Shown: piece by piece, positions 7,242-14,101 of the stretch
Layout of the letters: every line of letters starts with the position of its first letter
Numbering within the stretch: the stretch's first letter is position 1
NCBI GenBank assembly: GCA_905215595.1
Contig: CAJMQZ010000029.1
Location: 1 to 20,366, forward strand
Origin: an uncultured bacterium
Lineage (GTDB): Bacteria > Bacillota > Clostridia > Oscillospirales > Ruminococcaceae
Length of the DNA stretch: 20,366 bases
Direction of reading: 5' to 3'
Program-made: the position numbers and the translations under genes
The notes under the pieces: generated by a model
Told to the model about the DNA's origin: nothing
Databases searched by the model: none
What the model saw: the letters and a program-made list of their open reading frames with translations, nothing else

Positions 7242-7412
7242 ATGCGCTTCCGCATCAAAGCCGGCGGCCCCGCCGCACGATTCACCTTTGACCGCACCCC
7301 CAAACCCCAGCCGCCCGCGCCGCCTGTCCTCCGCGCCGCAGACCTTGATAACCCCTACGGGCGCTACTACGGCAAAGCCCGCAGCTGGGAGGATATCTTG
7401 AAGAATAAATAG
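7242..7412 (+). CDS. Small basic protein of unknown function (56 aa)
   Basis: This short gene starts 2 nt after the stop of the preceding membrane protein gene, with GGGGAGGGG just upstream of the ATG at 7242. The product begins MRFRIKAGGPAARFTF, has a Pro-rich middle (PKPQPPAPP) and ends PYGRYYGKARSWEDILKNK. It is strongly basic with no membrane helix or signal peptide. The frame stays open upstream to 7002, but that part overlaps the membrane protein gene and looks like a shadow. The stop codon abuts a repeat copy at 7413. Tight spacing and a good ribosome binding site argue that it is translated; conservation is not known. Confidence 0.6.
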   Translation: MRFRIKAGGPAARFTFDRTPKPQPPAPPVLRAADLDNPYGRYYGKARSWEDILKNK

Positions 7413-7596
7413 TTACCCCCTCAGTCGCCTGCGGCGCCAGATTCCCCCTTTTGTCACCTACGGTGACATCTTCCCCCGGAGCGGAGGAAGTCGGCCCTCA
7501 AGGGGGCGCCTTCAGCAGTGGCGGCAAACTTTCCGGCAGCGCAAAAGCCGTCCCCTTGGGGAAGGTGTCATCGCGCAGCGATGACGGAAGGGGTAA
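7413..7596. repeat. Two-armed palindromic intergenic repeat, copy 2
   Basis: Ends are TTACCCCCTCAGTC and GACGGAAGGGGTAA, imperfect inverted repeats (12 of 14 match). The left arm holds a short GC hairpin, AGATTCCCCC, the GTCACC/GGTGAC hairpin and a CTTCCCCC stem. The right arm holds a CCCCTTGGGG core and TGTCATCGC/GCGATGACG. The element starts immediately after the TAG of the 56-residue gene. The rest of the 7413-7810 gap holds a terminator and the pheA promoter. Confidence 0.85.
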
Positions 7597-7602
7597 TCCC
7601 TT

Positions 7603-7675
7603 AACGCACCCACCGTTCGTTTTCCCTGCTTTTCAGGGCGCAAAAACGGACTGTGGGTGCGTTTCTGTTTTCTAT
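7603..7675 (+). terminator. Long hairpin with T-rich tail ending the plsC transcript
   Basis: AACGCACCCAC (7603-7613) pairs perfectly with GTGGGTGCGTT (7653-7663). An inner CCCTG/CAGGG stem caps the structure, and TCTGTTTTCT follows. It lies upstream of the predicted pheA promoter, so it should end the plsC group rather than attenuate the aromatic operon. Confidence 0.65.
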
Positions 7676-7736
7676 TTTCGTCTTTTTACCCATGGCTGAT
7701 TTGAAATTTTCTCCACCCTCAATAAAGAGCGGTTTG

Positions 7737-7765
7737 TTGTTTCTCTGTCCCGGTTATGGTATACT
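7737..7765 (+). promoter_or_regulatory. Promoter of the aromatic amino acid operon
   Basis: TTGTTT (7737-7742), a 17-nt spacer and TATACT (7760-7765) with TGG directly before it give an extended -10 promoter. The start would be near 7772, leaving a leader of about 39 nt before the pheA ATG. That is too short for a T-box or a coded leader peptide, so control probably acts on initiation or on enzyme activity. Confidence 0.7.
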
Positions 7766-7810
7766 TACTAGGTATCCCCGCAAAAACCGACCAAAAAGGA
7801 TGTGACCCCC

Positions 7811-8881
7811 ATGGCCGCACTGGAACAAGCCCGTGCCGAGATCGACACGGTGGATGCGCAGCTGGCTGCGCTGTTCGAGCGCCGGATGGCTGCCGTATTG
7901 CAGGTAGCCGAATATAAGCGGGCGCACGGCCTGCCCATCTACGATGCCGCCCGGGAGGCCGCCGTGCTGGAAAAGGCCGCCGCCCGCATCCAGCAACCCG
8001 CGCTGCGCCCTTACTATAAAGACCATGTCCAGCACATGATGGATCTTGCCAAGCAGTACGAATCCGCTGTGCTGGGGCGTAACCGCGCCGCCTATCAGGG
8101 GGTGGAGGGGGCGTTCGCCCACATCGCCCTCAAGGCGCTGTTCCCCCACGCCGAGGCCGTGAGCTATTCCACATGGGACGAGGTATTCGAGGCCGTGGCC
8201 TCCGGCGAAGCTGCCCACGGCGTAGTGCCCTTTGAAAACAGCCACGCCGGGGATGTTTCTGCCGTGCTGGACCTGTGCTATAACCACCCGGAGCTGTGGG
8301 TGGTAGACGTATACGACCTGCCCATCTCCCAGAACCTTCTGGTGCTGCCGGGCACCCAGCTTTCCCAGCTGCGCACGGTGTACAGCCACCAGCAGGCCAT
8401 TGCCCAGAGCGAGACCTTTTTAAAGCAGTTCCGTCTGCCTGCCACCGCCATGGCCAACACCGCCATGGCCGCAAAGTTCGTGGCAGAAAGCAAAGACGCG
8501 ACAAAGGCCGCCATTGCCAGCGCCGAGACTGCCGCCCTGTACGGACTGGAGATTCTGGTGCCCAACATCAACACCGACGGCGACAACACCACCCGGTTCA
8601 TCGTGCTCAGCCGCGAAAAGCCCACGGCGGGCAACCGGTTCTCGCTGCTGTTCACGGTGGATAACAAGCCCGGCAAGCTGGCCGAGGTGATTCAGGTCAT
8701 CGGTGCAAGCGGCTTCAATATGGAGTCCATCAAGAGCCGCCCCATGCCGCACGTCCCCTTTGAATATTATTTTTATGTAGAGCTGGTGGGCGATGCCGCC
8801 GCCGGCGAGACCGCCGCGCTGCTGCGCGAGCTTGACCGCACCTGCCGGACGGTGCGGCTGTTAGGAGTGTATACAAAATGA
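7811..8881 (+). CDS. pheA: Bifunctional chorismate mutase/prephenate dehydratase with ACT domain
   Basis: The 356-residue P-protein converts chorismate to prephenate and then to phenylpyruvate, the precursor of Phe. Domains in order: AroQ-type helical chorismate mutase (residues about 2-85, IDTVDAQLAALFERRM to KQYES); prephenate dehydratase (about 94-268, with YQGVEGAFAH, GVVPFENSHAG at 137-147 and catalytic TRF at 261-263); C-terminal ACT domain (276-352) with DNKPGKLAEV and ESIKSRP at 305-311, the Phe-sensing motif, which predicts feedback inhibition by Phe. The ATG at 7811 is preferred to a GTG at 7802 that sits too close to AAAAGGA. The stop overlaps the aroB start as ATGA (8878-8881). 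This is the only chorismate mutase in the cluster. Confidence 0.95.
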   Translation: MAALEQARAEIDTVDAQLAALFERRMAAVLQVAEYKRAHGLPIYDAAREAAVLEKAAARIQQPALRPYYKDHVQHMMDLAKQYESAVLGRNRAAYQGVEGAFAHIALKALFPHAEAVSYSTWDEVFEAVASGEAAHGVVPFENSHAGDVSAVLDLCYNHPELWVVDVYDLPISQNLLVLPGTQLSQLRTVYSHQQAIAQSETFLKQFRLPATAMANTAMAAKFVAESKDATKAAIASAETAALYGLEILVPNINTDGDNTTRFIVLSREKPTAGNRFSLLFTVDNKPGKLAEVIQVIGASGFNMESIKSRPMPHVPFEYYFYVELVGDAAAGETAALLRELDRTCRTVRLLGVYTK

Positions 8882-9921
8882 GTGATTTTATCGGAACCAA
8901 GCTGACCATGAATCTGGGCGAGCGCAGCTACGACATCATCGTCAAGCGCGGCTCGCTGGAAAACCTGTACCAGTTTGCCCGGCTGGACCGCCGGGTGGCG
9001 GTGGTCACCGACAGCGGTGTGCCTGCACAGTACGCCCAGATGGTAGCCGACCAGTGCAAGGATGCCACCATCATCACCGTGCCGCAGGGCGAGGCCAGCA
9101 AGAGTTTTAAAATTCTGGAGACCGTGCTGCGGCAGATGCTGGACTTCGGCATGGGCCGGGGCGACCTTGTGGTAGCCGTGGGCGGCGGCGTGGTGGGCGA
9201 CCTTGCCGGGTTTGCCGCTTCCATCTATATGCGCGGCATCGACTTTATCAACTGCCCCACCACCACCCTTTCCATGATCGATTCCTCCATCGGCGGCAAG
9301 ACCGCCGTGGATCTGGGCGACACCAAGAACATCGTGGGTGCCTTCTGGCAGCCCAAGCTGGTCATTGTGGACCCGGACACCCTGTCCACCCTGCCCCGCC
9401 GCCACTTCATCAACGGTCTGGCCGAGGCGGTCAAGGCCGGGCTGCTGGCCGACCCGGAGCTGTTCTCCATCTTTGAAAAAGAGGACGTGGACGACCGCAT
9501 CGGCGACATCATCTGCCGCAGCCTGCGCTTTAAAAAGAGCATCGTGGAGCAGGACGAGACCGAGCAGGGTATGCGCAAGGCGCTGAACTTCGGCCACACC
9601 ATCGGCCACGGCATCGAGGCCGTGAAGGGCATCAAGGGACGCCGCACCACCGGCCTGTTCCACGGCGAGTGCGTGGCGCTGGGGATGCTGCCCATGATCG
9701 AATCCAAGGCATTGCAAAAGCGTGTGCGCGGCGTGTACCGCCGCTTAGGGTTGCCCACCCGCACCGCCTACGATAAGGAAAAGGTGCTGGCCGAGATGCT
9801 GCACGACAAAAAAGCGCAGGACGGGCAGATCACCATCATCAAGGTGCCCGGCCTTGGCTGCTGGCGCGCCGAGACCATCCCTGTGGAGGGGCTGCGCCCG
9901 CTGCTGGGCATGGAGGACTGA
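8878..9921 (+). CDS. aroB: 3-dehydroquinate synthase
   Basis: AroB uses NAD+ and a divalent metal to cyclise DAHP to 3-dehydroquinate, the second step of the shikimate pathway. The 347-residue protein has the family marks: VAVGGGVVGDLAGFAAS (99-115) for nucleotide binding, PTTTLSMIDSSIGGKTAVD (127-145), GLAEAVKAG (180-188) with metal ligand E183, LNFGHTIGHGIE (236-247) and FHGE (261-264), supplying the metal-binding His residues. Length is normal. Start ATG overlaps the pheA stop by 4 nt with TTAGGAG upstream, implying translational coupling; aroC follows after 3 nt. Confidence 0.96.
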   Translation: MSDFIGTKLTMNLGERSYDIIVKRGSLENLYQFARLDRRVAVVTDSGVPAQYAQMVADQCKDATIITVPQGEASKSFKILETVLRQMLDFGMGRGDLVVAVGGGVVGDLAGFAASIYMRGIDFINCPTTTLSMIDSSIGGKTAVDLGDTKNIVGAFWQPKLVIVDPDTLSTLPRRHFINGLAEAVKAGLLADPELFSIFEKEDVDDRIGDIICRSLRFKKSIVEQDETEQGMRKALNFGHTIGHGIEAVKGIKGRRTTGLFHGECVALGMLPMIESKALQKRVRGVYRRLGLPTRTAYDKEKVLAEMLHDKKAQDGQITIIKVPGLGCWRAETIPVEGLRPLLGMED

Positions 9922-9924
9922 CCC

Positions 9925-11067
9925 ATGAAAAATACCTTTGGCAGCGACCTTTCGCTGACCATCTTCGGCGAGAGCCACGGCCGCGCCGTGGGCGCGGTGC
10001 TGGACGGCATGGCCGCCGGTGTGCCGGTGGATGAGAGCTTTCTCGCCGCCTGCATGGATAAGCGCCGCGCCCGGGGCGACGGCCTTTCCACCCCACGGGT
10101 GGAAGCGGATGCGGTGCAGCTGCTTTCCGGTGTGGTGAACGGCCACACCACCGGCACCGCCATTGCCCTGATGATCGAAAACCAGAACACCCGCAGCGGC
10201 GACTACGCCAAGACCGCCGACCTTCTGCGCCCCGGCCACGCGGACTTTACCGCCTACGCCAAGTACCACGGCTTTCAGGACGCCCGGGGCGGCGGGCACT
10301 TTTCCGGCCGGGTGACCGCCGCCCTCGTGGCAGGCGGCAGCATCGTGCTTGCCGCATTGCAGCGGGCGGGCATTGATATCACCACCCACATCGCCCGGTG
10401 CGCTGGTCTTGCAGATACGCCCTTTGCACTGGACGACCCCGCCGCCCTTGCGGCACAGGTGGAGACGCTTGCCAGTAAGACCGAGGGCTTTGCGGTGCTG
10501 GACACCGCCGTGGAAGAGCCCATGAAAGCCGCCATCCGCGCCGCCGGTGCCGAGGGCGACAGCGTGGGCGGCGTGCTGGAAACTGCCATCCTCGGCCTGC
10601 CCGCCGGCATCGGTGAGCCCTACTTTGACAGCGTGGAAAGCGAGATCGCCCATCTGGCCTTTTCCATCCCGGCGGTCAAGGGCATCGAGTTCGGCACCGG
10701 CTTCGGCTTTGCCGGGCTGCGCGGCTCCGAGGCGAACGACGCCTTCCGCATGACAGCGGAGGGTGCGGTGGTCACCGCCACCAACCACAACGCAGGCATC
10801 AACGGCGGCATCGCCAACGGTATGCCGGTGGTGTTCCGCACCGCCGTCAAGCCCACCCCCAGCATCTACAAGCAGCAGGATACGGTGGATTACATCGCAA
10901 AAAAGGACGCACAGCTGTCCATTCAGGGACGGCACGACCCCTGCATCGTGCCCCGGGCTGCCATTGTGCAGACCTGCGCCGCCGCCCTTGCGGTGGGCGA
11001 TCTGCTCACCGCCCGGTACGGTGCCCGGTGGATGACAGACCCCACCGGCTACCGGAAGGAGGCCTGA
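9925..11067 (+). CDS. aroC: Chorismate synthase
   Basis: AroC carries out the last shikimate step, 1,4-elimination of phosphate from EPSP to chorismate, using reduced FMN. The 380-residue protein shows GESHG at 15-19, the basic DKRRARGDGLSTPRVE stretch at 45-60, RSGDYAK, RPGHAD at 102-107, ARGGGHFSGR at 120-129, NHNAGINGGIANG in the C-terminal half and GRHDPCIVPRA near 330. Length and motif order are canonical. No flavin reductase domain is attached, so reduced FMN must come from elsewhere. A GGAGG inside the end of aroB serves the ATG at 9925. Placing aroC directly after aroB departs from pathway order but is common in Clostridia. Confidence 0.96.
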   Translation: MKNTFGSDLSLTIFGESHGRAVGAVLDGMAAGVPVDESFLAACMDKRRARGDGLSTPRVEADAVQLLSGVVNGHTTGTAIALMIENQNTRSGDYAKTADLLRPGHADFTAYAKYHGFQDARGGGHFSGRVTAALVAGGSIVLAALQRAGIDITTHIARCAGLADTPFALDDPAALAAQVETLASKTEGFAVLDTAVEEPMKAAIRAAGAEGDSVGGVLETAILGLPAGIGEPYFDSVESEIAHLAFSIPAVKGIEFGTGFGFAGLRGSEANDAFRMTAEGAVVTATNHNAGINGGIANGMPVVFRTAVKPTPSIYKQQDTVDYIAKKDAQLSIQGRHDPCIVPRAAIVQTCAAALAVGDLLTARYGARWMTDPTGYRKEA

Positions 11068-11068
11068 G

Positions 11069-12331
11069 ATGGAATACGGACTGATCGGCGGCAAGCTGGG
11101 ACACTCCTACTCCAAGACCATCCATGAACTGCTCTGCGGGTACAGCTACGAGCTGTGCCCCCTGCCCACCGAGGCAGACGCCCGCGCCTTTTTGCAGCGG
11201 CGGCAGTTCAAGGCCATCAATGTGACCATCCCCTACAAAAAGCTGGTGATGGAGTACTGCTCCTTCATCGACCCCCGCGCCCGCGCCATCGGCGCGGTGA
11301 ACACGGTGGTCAATAAAAACGGCCTGCTCTACGGCTACAACACCGATTATCTGGGCTTTGCCCACCTGTGCAAAGCCCACGGCGTGGAGCTTGCGGGCAA
11401 GACCGTGCTCATTTTAGGCACCGGGGGTACCCACAACACCACCCGCGCGGTGGCACTGGACAAGGGCGCAGCCAAGGTGCTGACGGTCAGCCGCACCCCC
11501 GACCCGGAAAAGGGCGAGCTGAGCTACACCGAAGCCGTGCGCAGCGGCGCACAGGTGGTGTTCAACACCACCCCCGCCGGGATGTACCCCAACGTGGGCG
11601 TGTGCAGTCTGGACGTCGCCGCCATGCCCGGGCTGGAAGCCGTGGTGGACGTGGTCTATAACCCCAACAAGACCGAACTCATTCTCCGCGCCGAGGACGC
11701 CGGGGTACCGGTGGCCGTAGGCGGGCTGGAGATGCTGGTGGCACAGGCGGTATACGCCGCCGAATACTTCCTTGGCCGCAAGTTCGAGGACGCCCCGGGC
11801 GAGGTGCGGCGCATTACCGCTGCGCTGCGCCGCGAGACGCTGAACATCGCCCTTGTGGGAATGCCCTCCTGCGGCAAATCCACCCTTGGCCGCCTGCTGG
11901 CAAAGCAGCTGGGCAGACCGCTTGTGGATCTGGACGAGGAGATCGTCAAGGCAGACGGGCGCAGCATCCCGGATATCTTTGCCGCCGAGGGCGAAGAGGG
12001 CTTCCGCGCAAAGGAAGCCGCGCAGATCGCCCGTTTCGGCAAGGAAAAGGGGCTTGTGCTCTCCTGCGGCGGCGGCGCGGTGAAGCGGGCAGAGAATGTC
12101 CGCGCCCTGCGCCAGAACGGCGTGGTGCTGTTCATCGACCGGCCGGTGGAAGCGCTGGCTGTGGGCGGCAACCGTCCGCTTTCTTCCAGCGCCGAGGCGC
12201 TGCGCACCATGGAAGCCCAGCGCCGCCCGCTGTACCTTGCCGCCGCAGATGCGGTGATTTCTAACACCGGCACGCTGGCCGAGACGCTGGCAGCTGCACA
12301 GGAGGCACTGGATGAAATTTTTGATTCTTAA
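11069..12331 (+). CDS. aroEK: Bifunctional shikimate dehydrogenase/shikimate kinase fusion
   Basis: One 420-residue protein carries two pathway steps. Residues 1 to about 250 are AroE, reducing 3-dehydroshikimate with NADPH: GHSYS at 11-15 for shikimate, catalytic K57 in NVTIPYK, GAVNTVV, catalytic D93 in YNTD, NADP loop GTGGTHNT at 117-124, and GLEMLVAQA. Residues about 257-420 are AroK, phosphorylating shikimate with ATP: Walker A GMPSCGKST at 264-272, DxD at 287/289, GFRAKE with R313, CGGG at 333-336, lid R369 in NRPL, and R385/R386. All key residues are present and there is no internal restart, so the fusion looks real. AAGGAGG at 11056-11062 precedes the ATG, 1 nt after aroC stops. AroE lacks the Pro after SxS, having Lys16. 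Confidence 0.94.
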   Translation: MEYGLIGGKLGHSYSKTIHELLCGYSYELCPLPTEADARAFLQRRQFKAINVTIPYKKLVMEYCSFIDPRARAIGAVNTVVNKNGLLYGYNTDYLGFAHLCKAHGVELAGKTVLILGTGGTHNTTRAVALDKGAAKVLTVSRTPDPEKGELSYTEAVRSGAQVVFNTTPAGMYPNVGVCSLDVAAMPGLEAVVDVVYNPNKTELILRAEDAGVPVAVGGLEMLVAQAVYAAEYFLGRKFEDAPGEVRRITAALRRETLNIALVGMPSCGKSTLGRLLAKQLGRPLVDLDEEIVKADGRSIPDIFAAEGEEGFRAKEAAQIARFGKEKGLVLSCGGGAVKRAENVRALRQNGVVLFIDRPVEALAVGGNRPLSSSAEALRTMEAQRRPLYLAAADAVISNTGTLAETLAAAQEALDEIFDS

Positions 12332-12776
12332 CGGGCCAAACATCAATCTGGCGCGCCGGTCTGAGCCAGGCGTGCCCGGCGAAGTGGACTACACCGGCCT
12401 GATGGACTATGTGCAGGCGGGCTGCGACCAGCTTGGCATCGAAACGGATATCTGCCAGTCCAACCACGAGGGCGACCTCATCGACGAGATCCAGTCCGCC
12501 CCCGGGCGGGTAGACGGCATCGTGCTGAACCCGGGCGGCTACGCCCATTACAGCGTGGCCATTCTGGACGCGCTGCGGCTGTGCAGCGTGCCCGCCGTAG
12601 AGGTGATGCTGGACGCCCCGGACGAGCGCGAGTCCTTCCGCAAAACGGACGTGGTGTCCTTTGGCTGTCAGGGGCATTTTATCGGGGAAGGCCCGCAGGG
12701 CTACCTGCACGCCTGCATCTGGCTGGCGCAGCTGCTGCGCACCGACGGCTCCACTAAGGCGCATATCGTGATGTAA
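12312..12776 (+). CDS. aroQ: Type II 3-dehydroquinase homologue lacking canonical catalytic residues
   Basis: The 154-residue product has the length and fold signature of type II 3-dehydroquinase, which dehydrates 3-dehydroquinate to 3-dehydroshikimate: KFLILNGPNINL at 2-13, QSNHEGDLIDEI at 49-60, LNPGGYAHYS at 72-81, PAVEV at 94-98 and GEGPQGYLHA at 125-134. The active site differs from known enzymes. The lid normally reading REPxxYG is SEPGVPG (17-23), losing the lid Arg and the catalytic Tyr. The usual EVHxSN is EVMLDA (97-102), losing the catalytic His. N73, H79, E97, R106 and R110 remain. The gene starts 20 nt inside the end of aroEK and shows no frameshift. Either it works by an altered mechanism or another dehydroquinase exists elsewhere. 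Confidence 0.85.
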   Translation: MKFLILNGPNINLARRSEPGVPGEVDYTGLMDYVQAGCDQLGIETDICQSNHEGDLIDEIQSAPGRVDGIVLNPGGYAHYSVAILDALRLCSVPAVEVMLDAPDERESFRKTDVVSFGCQGHFIGEGPQGYLHACIWLAQLLRTDGSTKAHIVM

Positions 12777-12787
12777 AGTAAAGGACG

Positions 12788-12963
12788 AACCCTCTCAGTC
12801 ACGGCTTACGCCGTGCCAGATTCCCCCTTTTGTCACCTGCGGTGACATCTTCCCCCGGAGCGGGGGAAGTCTTTCCTCTCAGGGGGAGCTTTTCCGCCCG
12901 GGCACGCCATAAAACCTCCCCCTTCGGGGGAGGTGGCATCGCGCAGCGATGACGGAGAGGGTT
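12788..12963. repeat. Two-armed palindromic intergenic repeat, copy 3, inside the aromatic operon
   Basis: Terminal inverted repeats are AACCCTCTCAGTCA and TGACGGAGAGGGTT. The left arm contains CACGGC/GCCGTG, GTCACC/GGTGAC and TTCCCCC/GGGGGAA hairpins; the right arm contains CCTCCCCC/GGGGGAGG and ATCGC/GCGAT. It fills most of the aroQ-aroF gap. No promoter is evident between it and aroF, so aroF probably relies on read-through. Confidence 0.87.
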
Positions 12964-12991
12964 TTCTAAAACCAGAAAGGAACCATAAACC

Positions 12992-14008
12992 ATGATCATC
13001 TCCACCAAGAAAGGCACCCCGAAGGAAGAACTGGAAAAGATCGTTGACAAGTTCGAGCATCAGGGTCTGGACGTGACCCTGATCACCGGCAAGGACTACA
13101 ACGTGTTCGGTCTGGTGGGCGATACCACCAAGATCGACGAGCGGGACGTGCTGGCAAACCCGTGGATCGACAACGTCACCCGCGTGTCTGCGCCCTATAA
13201 GCGCGCAAACCGCCTGTTCCACCCCGCAGACTCGGTCATCGACTGCGGCGGCGTGAAGATCGGCAGCAAGGAAAAGATCGCCGTTATGGCGGGCCCCTGC
13301 AGCATCGAGAATGCCGAGCAGGCACTGCGCATCGCGCAGGGGGTCAAGGCGGGCGGCGCAGCGCTGTTCCGCGGCGGTGCCTACAAGCCCCGCACCTCTC
13401 CCTACGCCTTTCAGGGTCTGGAGACCGAGGGCATCCTGGACATGGTAAAGGCCCGCGAAGCCACCGGCCTGCCCATCGTCTCCGAGCTGATGAGCGAAGA
13501 CCGCATCCCGGAGTTTGAGGAGTATGTGGACGTGGTGCAGATCGGCGCACGCAATATGCAGAATTTCCAGCTGCTCAAGGCTGTGGGCAAAATGCACAAG
13601 CCTGTGCTGCTCAAGCGCGGCCTGTGCAACACCATCGAAGAGTGGATCATGAGCGCCGAGTACATCATGGCAGGCGGCAACGAGCAGGTCATCTTCTGCG
13701 AGCGCGGCATCCGCACCTTTGAAAAGTACACCCGCAATACGCTGGATCTTTCCGCTGTGCCCATCATCCACGAAAAGACCCATCTGCCCATCGTGGTAGA
13801 CCCCAGCCACGCCACCGGCAAGGCCAATCTGGTGGAGCCTATGATGATCGCTGCCGTGGCCGCCGGTGCGGACGGTCTGGAGGTAGAGGTGCACTACGAC
13901 CCCCAGCACGCATGGAGCGACGGCGCACAGTGCCTGACCCCGGACGCTTTTGCACAGGCCATGGCAAAGTGCCGTCAGGTGGCTTGGGCCATCGGCCGGG
14001 AGATGTAA
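12992..14008 (+). CDS. aroF: 3-deoxy-7-phosphoheptulonate (DAHP) synthase, type I-beta with N-terminal regulatory domain
   Basis: The enzyme condenses PEP and erythrose-4-phosphate, the committed step of aromatic synthesis. The 338-residue protein has an N-terminal ferredoxin-like domain (about 1-70), as in Thermotoga maritima DAHP synthase where it mediates inhibition by Tyr or Phe, followed by the TIM barrel. Catalytic and metal marks are AGPCS at 100-104 (Cys metal ligand), FRGGAYKPRTSPYAFQG, the VQIGARNMQN strand, LLKRG, VDPSHATG (His ligand) and LEVEVHYDP followed by WSDGAQ (Glu and Asp ligands). AAAGGAA precedes ATG at 12992. It is set apart from aroQ and aroA by repeats on both sides, unlike the tightly packed genes upstream. 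Confidence 0.95.
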   Translation: MIISTKKGTPKEELEKIVDKFEHQGLDVTLITGKDYNVFGLVGDTTKIDERDVLANPWIDNVTRVSAPYKRANRLFHPADSVIDCGGVKIGSKEKIAVMAGPCSIENAEQALRIAQGVKAGGAALFRGGAYKPRTSPYAFQGLETEGILDMVKAREATGLPIVSELMSEDRIPEFEEYVDVVQIGARNMQNFQLLKAVGKMHKPVLLKRGLCNTIEEWIMSAEYIMAGGNEQVIFCERGIRTFEKYTRNTLDLSAVPIIHEKTHLPIVVDPSHATGKANLVEPMMIAAVAAGADGLEVEVHYDPQHAWSDGAQCLTPDAFAQAMAKCRQVAWAIGREM

Positions 14009-14013
14009 ACCGT

Positions 14014-14076
14014 TTACCCCCTCAGGCGCTGGCGCGCCAGCTCCCCCAAGGGGGCGCCTGAAGCGCTGCCCGGGGG
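14014..14076. repeat. Partial copy of the intergenic repeat between aroF and aroA
   Basis: TTACCCCCTCAGGCGC matches the left end of the family, followed by GGCGC/GCGCC and CTCCCCC/GGGGG stems. GGGGGCGCCT matches an internal segment of copy 2. The second arm is missing or eroded. Only the AAAAGG ribosome binding site of aroA separates it from the next gene. Confidence 0.7.
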
Positions 14077-14101
14077 AAATCTTCAAAAGGATAACACAGC
14101 T

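Noticed and set aside
7603..7663. Possible attenuator, T-box or riboswitch upstream of pheA
   Set aside because: The hairpin lies upstream of the predicted promoter at 7737-7765, so it would not be in the pheA leader. No Phe- or Tyr-rich leader peptide or T-box sequence is visible.
7451..7699. 82-codon frame in the gap before pheA
   Set aside because: Most of it lies within repeat copy 2 and the terminator hairpin, and there is no ribosome binding site.
9745..11094. 449-codon minus-strand frame opposite aroC
   Set aside because: aroC on the plus strand carries all chorismate synthase motifs. The minus frame has only shadow composition.
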